From Paenibacillus pini JCM 16418 (GTDB taxonomy: Bacteria > Bacillota > Bacilli > Paenibacillales > Paenibacillaceae): 50,579 nucleotides of DNA. Of the stretch, positions 44,502 to 50,579 are shown in pieces (the first letter of the stretch is position 1; the number at the start of each line of letters is the position of its first letter). Position numbers and translations under genes: made by a program. Below the pieces are notes generated by a model. It did no database searches, was not told where the DNA came from, and saw only the letters and a list, made by a program, of their open reading frames with translations. The stretch spans positions 1 to 50,579 of the forward strand of contig NZ_BAVZ01000023.1 of NCBI RefSeq assembly GCF_000576305.1, read 5' to 3'.

Positions 44502-45773
44502 TCACTCTATATTGCTTGTCAAAGCGTCAGAATGTGTAACTTTGGTTGAAGCAGGACGAGACTTGCTTATCCAAGCGTAACCCGCGGTGACCATGAGGCA
44601 TAAAATTAGATTAACTGCGATCAAAGCTTGATAATGATGTGTATAATCAAAAATAAAACCGCTGCTAAGTGAGGCTAACACCCCGCCAATATGATGTACA
44701 AACAGTAGCATACCTGTCTGCATACCAAGTTTCTTTTGTCCACTTCCGCTTCCAAGTGCCTCATTTGCAACTAGAATGGCCCCAGGTACAGCGCCAACAT
44801 AAGTTGCTCCGAAAATAAGGGAGAACAGAATGGGAGTTACTGGGAAATGAAATATCAGTAATGTAAATGCAGCGGTTCGTAGTAAGTAGAGGACAGCTAA
44901 CGCTTTTGTACGGGATTTATGGTCAAGCAGAATAGAAAAAATGATCCCGCCAAACACCTCAAGCAATCCGAGAATACTAAGGGATGAAGCAATCATCATG
45001 CCTGGAACTTGCGCTTGTTGATGGATGGCTACCAGATTCATTTCTACGGTTCCCATGCTTATTCCACATGTTAAGATGGCGAAAATCACTACGATAAAGA
45101 TGGGACGCCGGATGATTTGAGACAAGAAACGAAGTCCATCGGTCCATTTGGATAGCATGCTTCTGGAATCAATGAAGACTTCTTCTGTAATGATTGAAAG
45201 GTCATCCACTTTATTGGATCGGATGAACCAAGCAATCAGTGGGATAAACAACACGTTTATAATCAGCAGAATCACATACACTTTGATCCAATTCAGCCAA
45301 GTAAGACTGACTAGAATCGGTGTCAGGACAGCAAGTCCAAGCGAGGCTGAGCTTCCATTAATAGCCATTGCTTTAGCCCGATGATGCTTAAACCAGTCGG
45401 ATATAAGTACGTAGGTTGTGGATGCTCCAAGGCCAACTAAGCCCCCCAGTAGACCATTTCCAATAAAGTATCCCAACGGATTATGCAATATTAATACGGT
45501 CAAAATGGACAAGAAGTTACTTAAGCTTACGAATAACATCACTTTTTTGACCCCATAACGATCGACTAGAAATCCTCCTATTGGAGCGCAGATCGCACTG
45601 ATAAACATGGTGGTTGACCACGTTATACCCAAAAAATCCCTACCCACTCCTAGGCTTGTGGTTATTTCCGATTGGTAGAAAGCGATAACGAACCTTCCCA
45701 ATGAACCAGCAAATCCGAAACACCACAGAAACGATAGCAAGAACCATGCATATTTTCTTTCTTGAAATAGAAT
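44502..45773 (-). CDS. Major facilitator superfamily transporter
   Basis: About 423 residues with twelve hydrophobic segments in the OxlT/monocarboxylate-like MFS layout: GFAGSLGRFVIAFYQSEI in helix 1, then the conserved loop GGFLVDRYGVKK, and FKHHRAKAMA after helix 4. Substrate unknown. The ribosome binding site AAAGGAGG (45790-45783) is nine bases before ATT at 45773, and the frame runs open from there through FQERKYAWFLL. The first standard start (TTG 45740) would cut into helix 1. It is divergent from a MocR regulator that probably controls it. Confidence 0.75.
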   Translation of the reverse strand: MLFQERKYAWFLLSFLWCFGFAGSLGRFVIAFYQSEITTSLGVGRDFLGITWSTTMFISAICAPIGGFLVDRYGVKKVMLFVSLSNFLSILTVLILHNPLGYFIGNGLLGGLVGLGASTTYVLISDWFKHHRAKAMAINGSSASLGLAVLTPILVSLTWLNWIKVYVILLIINVLFIPLIAWFIRSNKVDDLSIITEEVFIDSRSMLSKWTDGLRFLSQIIRRPIFIVVIFAILTCGISMGTVEMNLVAIHQQAQVPGMMIASSLSILGLLEVFGGIIFSILLDHKSRTKALAVLYLLRTAAFTLLIFHFPVTPILFSLIFGATYVGAVPGAILVANEALGSGSGQKKLGMQTGMLLFVHHIGGVLASLSSGFIFDYTHHYQALIAVNLILCLMVTAGYAWISKSRPASTKVTHSDALTSNIE

Positions 45774-45841
45774 GACGGTAGACCTCCTTTATGCTGATAT
45801 CTCTATAACCGCCAGTATAAATGTATAAAAGTTAAATTTAT

Positions 45842-45876
45842 CCAGCCAATTGGAGGAATTATACCCCAGCCAATTG
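45842..45876. promoter_or_regulatory. Direct repeat operator between MFS and MocR genes
   Basis: CCAGCCAATTG occurs twice, at 45842-45852 and 45866-45876, with starts 24 bases apart (about two helical turns). The first copy extends to the palindrome CCAATTGG. Tandem repeats of this kind are usual operators for dimeric MocR/PdxR regulators, and both divergent promoters would be covered. TATAAT stands at 45887-45892. Confidence 0.5.
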
Positions 45877-45911
45877 ATAAGCCATATATAATGAATGTAT
45901 GGAGGGATGGT

Positions 45912-47366
45912 ATGAACTGGAAACCACAAACGGAGCATTCAATTTCGATCTATAAGCAGATTTATTATTACTTTGAGGAGAAAATACGCAGTGGCGAGCT
46001 TCCATCAGGATCGAAAATGCCTACGGAACGTGATTTGGCCAAACATTTATCTGTTAATCGAAGCACCGTTTCTACGGCTTACGATGAACTGCGATCCATG
46101 GGTCTCATTGAATCGCAGCAGGGGAGCGGTACCAGGGTCAGCGATAATATGTGGGAGAATGCGAATTCCCGTCGACCCAATTGGCAGCATTATAATCCAC
46201 AGGGCGTCTATGATCCCACGTCAAAATTACATTCTACGATTCTAAATTCATTTCATCGTCCTCATATGATTAATTTCACTCGCGGCGAATTGTCAGCAGA
46301 TCTAATGCCACTGCGTCTGTTAAAGCAGTCAGCACATCAATTAGATTTCGACGATCCCTTCAGTTATTTTGCTGGATCTGGTAGAGATATACAGACCCGT
46401 ATTCAAGTTTCAGAATTCCTATCTGAAGCCAATCAGATTCAATCTGACCCAGAGAATATACTCATTACCTCAGGGGTTAAACACTCTCTTTCCCTAATTG
46501 CTAGGACCTTACTTGCGCCGGGAGAAGCGGTGGCTGTAGAAGGTCCTTCGTATCTTTATGCAATGCAGGTATTTGCAGAAGCGGGGATACGCATGGTTAA
46601 ATTACCCATGGATGAACATGGACTCATTCCGAGCGCTCTGCCAGAGCTTGTACGTAGATTTCGTATACGAATGGTATTTACGAATCCTACCTTTCAAAAT
46701 CCAACGGGCACTAGCTTATCCTTAACGAGGCGCAAACAATTACTTGATATATGTGAGCAGTTAAGCTTGCCCATTGTTGAGGATGATCCGTATAGTTTAC
46801 TTACATTGGGTGATACTCAAGCAATTCCCAGTTTGAAATCGCTGAGTGGTGGAGAACGATTTGTTATTTATACGGGTACCATGTCCAAGATTGCTACGCC
46901 GGGTATGCGCTTCGGATGGATCATTGCACCTGAGCAAGTTATAGAGAAGTTAGCTATGTCAAAAGTGCGCACAGGTTATAGCACCAGTCATTTAGGCGAG
47001 CGTATCGCCGGTGATTTACTGAATTCTTCAGACTTTTCAGATCATCTACTGCAAGTTAAGCATTCATTATGTAGCCGCAGAAGGCGGATGTTGTCTTGTG
47101 TAGAGCAAGAACTGAAGGGACTAGCCCATATATTAGCTCCGGAAGCTCCGGCGGGTGGATACTATCTTTGGTTGAAGCTTAAACATCAAATTCCTGATAA
47201 ATTATTAATGGAACAAGCTATTAAGCATGGAATTGTATTTTATCCTAGTAGTATCTATGGGGACGGAGATGGGAAGCTGAGGTTATCCTATGCATCAAGT
47301 AATGAATCGGAGATTGAGGATGGAGTATGTAGGCTAAGTAAGCTGCTTCACTTCATAAAAGGATAA
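45912..47366 (+). CDS. MocR/PdxR-type regulator (GntR plus aminotransferase domain)
   Basis: A 484-residue fusion. Residues 1-75 form a GntR winged helix (YKQIYYYFEEKIRSGELPSG, MPTERDLAKHLSVNRSTVS). The remainder is a fold-type I aminotransferase-like domain with NILITSGVKHSL, FTNPTFQNPTG, VEDDPYS and YTGTMSKIATPGMRFGW, whose Lys should hold pyridoxal phosphate. ATG 45912 follows GGAGGG with about six bases between. It probably senses PLP or an amine and governs the divergent MFS gene. Confidence 0.85.
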   Translation: MNWKPQTEHSISIYKQIYYYFEEKIRSGELPSGSKMPTERDLAKHLSVNRSTVSTAYDELRSMGLIESQQGSGTRVSDNMWENANSRRPNWQHYNPQGVYDPTSKLHSTILNSFHRPHMINFTRGELSADLMPLRLLKQSAHQLDFDDPFSYFAGSGRDIQTRIQVSEFLSEANQIQSDPENILITSGVKHSLSLIARTLLAPGEAVAVEGPSYLYAMQVFAEAGIRMVKLPMDEHGLIPSALPELVRRFRIRMVFTNPTFQNPTGTSLSLTRRKQLLDICEQLSLPIVEDDPYSLLTLGDTQAIPSLKSLSGGERFVIYTGTMSKIATPGMRFGWIIAPEQVIEKLAMSKVRTGYSTSHLGERIAGDLLNSSDFSDHLLQVKHSLCSRRRRMLSCVEQELKGLAHILAPEAPAGGYYLWLKLKHQIPDKLLMEQAIKHGIVFYPSSIYGDGDGKLRLSYASSNESEIEDGVCRLSKLLHFIKG

Positions 47367-47567
47367 AAAATAGGAATATCGCAATAAAAAAAAGCCGTCG
47401 TTATTGCCTTTGCGGCACCACGTTCGGCTTTGTTTAGCTTTCTGATTACTTACAATTTGCGTCATCGGTTTGCGGCTCCAAGCGATCCGTCCTCCGTGCA
47501 CTGGTTTACTTTGATGTTGAATATCTTTATTGTGGCTCTGAATTTGATGAAGTTTAGTTTTACTCAT
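47334..47567 (-). CDS. Small basic protein, C-terminus uncertain
   Basis: ATG 47567 has a near-ideal AAGGAGTG seven bases upstream and a good promoter (47598-47626). The first 46 residues (SKTKLHQIQSHNKDIQHQSK, then RIAWSRKPMTQIVSNQKAK) are basic and unfamiliar. The open frame runs to 47334 through a terminator hairpin. One extra A in CAAAGCC near 47429 would instead end it at TAA 47401-47403 (KPNVVPQRQ), about 55 residues, just before the T-run. I think the short form is likelier. Function unknown. Confidence 0.5.
   Translation of the reverse strand: MSKTKLHQIQSHNKDIQHQSKPVHGGRIAWSRKPMTQIVSNQKAKQSRTWCRKGNNDGFFLLRYSYFLSFYEVKQLT
47391..47431. terminator. Terminator shared by MocR gene and small basic gene
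   Basis: AAAGCCG (47391-47397) and CGGCTTT (47425-47431) close a stem, with GCCTTTGCGGC pairing inside. Leftward, T-runs of eight follow. Its position overlaps the 3' end of the small leftward gene. Confidence 0.6.
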
Positions 47568-47597
47568 TTGATTTCACTCCTTATAGGGTATGAGAGT

Positions 47598-47626
47598 ATC
47601 ATAATTTCTTTATGAGTATTATTCAA
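47598..47626 (-). promoter_or_regulatory. Strong sigma-A-type promoter of the small basic gene
   Basis: Read leftward: TTGAAT, 17 bases, TATGAT (47626-47621 and 47603-47598), about 30 bases before the start codon at 47567. Confidence 0.65.
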
Positions 47627-47673
47627 GTGCTATGTGAGAACGAATATCTATGACATAAATTCGCTTAAGAAGA

Positions 47674-47702
47674 TTGACAAATACATATAAACACCATAAT
47701 GT
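47674..47702 (+). promoter_or_regulatory. Promoter of the small GntR gene
   Basis: TTGACA at 47674-47679 is followed by TAATGT at 17 bases or CATAAT at 15 bases. The position about 40 bases before the ribosome binding site is suitable. The gap 47627-47673 holds nothing else. Confidence 0.45.
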
Positions 47703-47738
47703 TGATTAGATAACTAATTAACCTTTAAGGTGATGGTG

Positions 47739-48032
47739 ATGAGAACAAACTTTGATGACGGATTGCCGATATTTCAGCAAATTGCCGAAATGTTTGAAGA
47801 TGATATTCTAACAGGTGTATATAACGAAGAGGAAGAAGTCATATCTACAACGCAATTTGCCATTACATTTCAGATTAATCCGGCTACCGCTGTAAAAGGG
47901 ATTGCTTTATTGGTCAACGAAGGCGTTTTGTATAAGAAAATAGGCCTCGGCATGTATGTTGTTGCTAAAGGAGCAAAACTTATTGTTATGAAGAAGCGTC
48001 GTGAACGCTTGATGACGATTTTTACTTCTTGA
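47739..48032 (+). CDS. Small GntR-type regulator, YtrA-like
   Basis: A 97-residue protein with the YtrA-type GntR winged helix: PIFQQIAEMFEDDILTGVYNEEEEV, INPATAVKGIALLVNEGVLYKKIGLGMYVV. There is only a short basic tail, no effector domain. YtrA regulators usually precede ABC transporter genes, but none follows here. The next genes are an HTH protein and an ion channel. ATG 47739 follows AAGG at eight bases. Confidence 0.7.
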   Translation: MRTNFDDGLPIFQQIAEMFEDDILTGVYNEEEEVISTTQFAITFQINPATAVKGIALLVNEGVLYKKIGLGMYVVAKGAKLIVMKKRRERLMTIFTS

Positions 48033-48139
48033 GGCGTCGATTGTAATGCATTCAAATTATATGTTTACTCAGACATTATGTTATGATTTATATATTGTAT
48101 GTTTATCATTTCACGAGGATTGGATTAGGGTGATGGATT

Positions 48140-48538
48140 ATGGAAGACAATAATGACAAAGTTCTAAACAATATGAAATACCTTATTCAGCAGTATCAGG
48201 CGATACTCGAATGGATGAATTCTCATTTGGATGAAGATGGAATATGCAGATCGACTCATAAACAGATGGCTTCTCATATAGATGTGTCACAAGCAGAGAT
48301 TTCAAACATTATTAAAAATTTAATTGAATTGGGTTGTATTGAGCGAATAAAGGATCTTGATGTCTACACATTAAGAAGTACGGATTTGTCTCATACTCCT
48401 ATATTTGTTCTATACGATCTAGCTTATTTAATCAAAAAACAGCCGAATCTTTCGTATGCGCAACAAGCAGATATTTTGGATATATCTTTCACTGAGCTAG
48501 AGAAAGCCTATGGTTATCTCACGTTTGCCCTTTCATAA
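48140..48538 (+). CDS. Winged-helix protein (132 aa)
   Basis: A coil-like N-terminal segment (MKYLIQQYQAILEWMNSH) is followed by a helix-turn-helix (THKQMASHIDVSQAEISNIIKNLIELGCIERI), then a second helical part that may also be DNA-binding (LSYAQQADILDISFTELEKAYGYL). ATG 48140 follows TAGGGTGATG. No family beyond a MarR-like winged helix is certain. It is probably a regulator in the same transcript as, or adjacent to, the ion channel gene that follows after 66 bases. Confidence 0.6.
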   Translation: MEDNNDKVLNNMKYLIQQYQAILEWMNSHLDEDGICRSTHKQMASHIDVSQAEISNIIKNLIELGCIERIKDLDVYTLRSTDLSHTPIFVLYDLAYLIKKQPNLSYAQQADILDISFTELEKAYGYLTFALS

Positions 48539-48604
48539 ATATCGAACTACATTCCAATCACATAGACATGATTAAATTACTTACATAGAATGGAGTGTAC
48601 ATAG

Positions 48605-48985
48605 TTGATTTCGTTTCTACTTACACTAAAACGTCTGCTCTCCGGATTATTTCACGCTTTTAAATTGAAGAATTTTCAGGTCTTATTTGTCCTGATCATA
48701 TTGATGCTTGTTTCTGGTGTCCTCTTCTATACGAAGGAAGAAGGATTGTCCATCATTGATGCTTTATATTTCTGTATAGCAACGCTAAGCACGGTAGGAC
48801 ATCCAAGTTTTGAACCACAAACCAATCTCGGGAAAATCTTCACGATGGTCTACATTATTGTAGGCACGGGTCTTTTCCTTGGTCTCATGGGCTATATTGC
48901 TTATGCAATTATTAAGAGCAATGAGAAAGAGGAAGAGACTGAGTCGAGCTTACAATCACGTTTTAGAAAAAGAAAGCAGAAGTAG
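48605..48985 (+). CDS. Two-TM ion channel protein (K+ channel-like)
   Basis: A 126-residue protein of the pfam Ion_trans_2 layout: TM1 (FQVLFVLIILMLVSGVLFYT), pore helix with filter-like TLSTVGHPSF, then TM2 (IFTMVYIIVGTGLFLGLMGYIAYAII) and a charged cytoplasmic end (SRFRKRKQK). In canonical K+ channels the filter reads TVGYGD. Here GHPSF replaces GYGD, so selectivity may differ. TTG 48605 follows GGAGTG with eight bases between. Its terminator is at 48986. Confidence 0.75.
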   Translation: MISFLLTLKRLLSGLFHAFKLKNFQVLFVLIILMLVSGVLFYTKEEGLSIIDALYFCIATLSTVGHPSFEPQTNLGKIFTMVYIIVGTGLFLGLMGYIAYAIIKSNEKEEETESSLQSRFRKRKQK

Positions 48986-49010
48986 ACCGTGATGATATCA
49001 CGGTTTTTTT
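48986..49010 (+). terminator. Intrinsic terminator of the ion channel gene
   Basis: ACCGTGAT-GAT-ATCACGGT (48986-49004) forms a perfect eight-base stem with a three-base loop, followed by TTTTTT. It begins one base after the channel gene's stop codon. Confidence 0.85.
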
Positions 49011-49120
49011 GTCAGATTAATGTCACGTTAGAACTGTAAATTCAAGTAAATCAGTATGTTATAATTTACTGATTACAAGCATTAGAGCAGATACCAATGG
49101 TGAAGGCAGGTGTGGCTAAT

Positions 49121-50512
49121 TTGGAGACAATTGTGGTTATAGGTGGAGGGATTACCGGATTATCCACTGCATACTATTTAGAGAAAAAATTAAAGAATCG
49201 CAACCTAGAAGCAAATATTGTACTCGTTGAAGCGAATGATATGTTGGGCGGTAAGATTAGAACCGTAAGCGCTGGAGAGTTTATTATGGAGACAGGGGCA
49301 GACTCTATTGTGACACGTAAAACCAACGTTGCTCCCCTGATCGAAGAGCTTAGCTTGCAGGATCAGGTTGTATACAACGGTACGGGTGTTTCCTTTATAT
49401 ATACGGAAGGTGAGCTCAAGCAAATTCCAAAGGATGCCGTATTCGGCATACCGCTGAGTATTGAATCACTTGCTAAGACAGAACTTATTTCTGCTGAAGG
49501 AAAGGTCGAGGCTTTGAAGGATCTTTACACACCCAATGAGACTTTTACTAAAAATGATTCGGTTGGAGCGTTTCTTGAGACCTTTCTTGGAAAAGAGCTT
49601 GTTGAGAAGCAGATTTCACCCGTTCTGTCCGGTGTATACTCAGGTAAATTAAGTGATCTTACGATTGCATCGACGCTTCCTTACCTGATTGATTATAAAA
49701 ATGAATATGGCAGCATTATCAAAGGGCTATCTGAGAATAAAGCGAAGTTTCAAGGGAGTGGAGATAAGAAATTTATGTCGTTCCAAACGGGTGTTTCTGC
49801 TCTAATTGATAGCTTAGAGGAGCATCTTCAAGAAACTGAGATTATTAAGGGTGTGCAAGCAGAGAAGATTGATAAGCATGGAGAACTGTATCATGTAACT
49901 CTTGCAAACGGTCGAATGCTTGAAACGAGCTTCGTTGTGCTGGGGACGATGCACTCTGTTGCACAGTCACTACTAAAGGATCAGGAGCTGGATGAAGACT
50001 TTAGTAAACTTAGAAATAGCTCACTTATCAGTGTCTATCTTGGATTCGATACTCCAGATCATGAACTACCTGCTGATGGAACGGGTTATATTACAGCTGA
50101 CAATAGTGACTTGATGTGTAACGCCTGTACTTGGACAAGCCGTAAATGGGAGCATACTTCGGAACATAAGCGTCTTCTCGTAAGACTTTTCTATAAAAGT
50201 TCAGGTTCACATTATAATAAGCTGATTAAACTTTCTGAGGAAGAACTGCTTGAAGTTGCGCTTCAGGACGTAGAAAAGAGCCTTGGAATAACAGGGAAGC
50301 CTCTAACATACGATGTGACGAAGTGGCATGAAACGATGCCGAATTATCATAAAACACATCACCAGATTGTCGAGTCACTTGAGCAGAACATGGCTGTTCA
50401 TTATCCGAATGTGTTACTTGCCGGTTGTTCGTATTATGGTGTAGGTATACCAGACTGCATCGCTAGTGGCGAGAAGACAGCAGAGAAAATTGTAGATCAA
50501 TTAGCAAAATGA
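49121..50512 (+). CDS. cgoX: Coproporphyrinogen III oxidase (CgoX, formerly HemY)
   Basis: A 463-residue flavoprotein with the FAD dinucleotide fold at its start (VVIGGGITGLSTAYYLEKKL, then VEANDMLGGKIRT), METGADSIVTRK, and the C-terminal PNVLLAGCSYYGVGIPDCI. It oxidises coproporphyrinogen III to coproporphyrin in the Gram-positive haem pathway. I chose TTG 49121, eight bases after AAGGCAGGTG. ATG 49097 gives eight more residues and has a weaker ribosome binding site. The gene stands alone at the end of the window; 50513-50579 shows only a probable leader with GGTGTGGAG. Confidence 0.85.
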   Translation: METIVVIGGGITGLSTAYYLEKKLKNRNLEANIVLVEANDMLGGKIRTVSAGEFIMETGADSIVTRKTNVAPLIEELSLQDQVVYNGTGVSFIYTEGELKQIPKDAVFGIPLSIESLAKTELISAEGKVEALKDLYTPNETFTKNDSVGAFLETFLGKELVEKQISPVLSGVYSGKLSDLTIASTLPYLIDYKNEYGSIIKGLSENKAKFQGSGDKKFMSFQTGVSALIDSLEEHLQETEIIKGVQAEKIDKHGELYHVTLANGRMLETSFVVLGTMHSVAQSLLKDQELDEDFSKLRNSSLISVYLGFDTPDHELPADGTGYITADNSDLMCNACTWTSRKWEHTSEHKRLLVRLFYKSSGSHYNKLIKLSEEELLEVALQDVEKSLGITGKPLTYDVTKWHETMPNYHKTHHQIVESLEQNMAVHYPNVLLAGCSYYGVGIPDCIASGEKTAEKIVDQLAK

Positions 50513-50579
50513 ATATGTCCTGAGAAATTACTGACCTAACCATAAAGATGCTTATTATAAATAAAAGGTGTGGAGACAT

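Noticed and set aside
1..50579. tRNA, rRNA or insertion sequences
   Set aside because: I saw no cloverleaf with a CCA end, no rRNA-like stretch and no transposase motif apart from the serine recombinase. A tRNA scan would settle this.

Overview
The window looks like the chromosome of a low-GC, endospore-forming Firmicute, most probably a member of the Paenibacillaceae. The evidence is a complete tricistronic GerA-type germination operon, AGGAGG-type ribosome binding sites, a CgoX-type haem gene, a SalA-like Mrp protein and a UgtP-like glucosyltransferase. No rRNA, tRNA or CRISPR array was seen.

Region 1 (1 to about 17,797) is the right-hand part of an AT-rich integrated element, probably an SPbeta-like prophage. 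Its left end lies outside the window. It carries a long run of small genes, mostly rightward and often overlapping (about 1.4-8.5 kb, including a YopX protein and an Ea22-like protein). These are followed by a nucleic-acid module: a zinc-binding protein, a nucleotidyltransferase-fold protein, a C-family DNA polymerase III alpha subunit with an apparently intact PHP site, and a RecU-like resolvase. An RNase H with a zinc-ribbon tail and a broken sigma factor lie near the left edge. A large serine recombinase closes the element. Its reading frame runs straight into the 3' part of pdp (pyrimidine-nucleoside phosphorylase), so pdp is the integration target and the recombinase gene crosses the attachment site.

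Region 2 (17,797-27,500) is host DNA: the pdp remnant, a DUF4190-type membrane protein, an AraC regulator divergent from a sugar-catabolism cassette (Gfo/Idh/MocA oxidoreductase plus two TIM-barrel isomerases), and a leftward ger operon (A, C, a small membrane protein, B).

Region 3 (27,600-36,100) is one enormous leftward gene for a protein with about 19 DUF11 beta-sandwich repeats, some 2,790 residues if its four frameshifts are repaired. It has no signal peptide and no cell-wall anchor, and lies beside the germination operon, which suggests a spore-surface fibre.

Region 4 (36,300-50,579) is ordinary host DNA: a SufR-like Fe-S regulator, a ferredoxin, SalA/Mrp, an SsuE-like FMN reductase, a VanY-type carboxypeptidase, selD-mnmH (tRNA selenouridine), a UgtP-like glycosyltransferase, an MFS exporter divergent from a MocR regulator, two small HTH proteins, a two-TM ion channel, and coproporphyrinogen oxidase CgoX.

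Two patterns cut across the window. First, ten reading-frame breaks (an eleventh is possible) each need exactly one extra base to be repaired, often in a short homopolymer. This points to a systematic sequencing or assembly fault rather than gene decay, though decay is not excluded. Second, at least two genes with strong, well-spaced ribosome binding sites have ATT where the start codon should be, and two more candidates have ATC or ATA.
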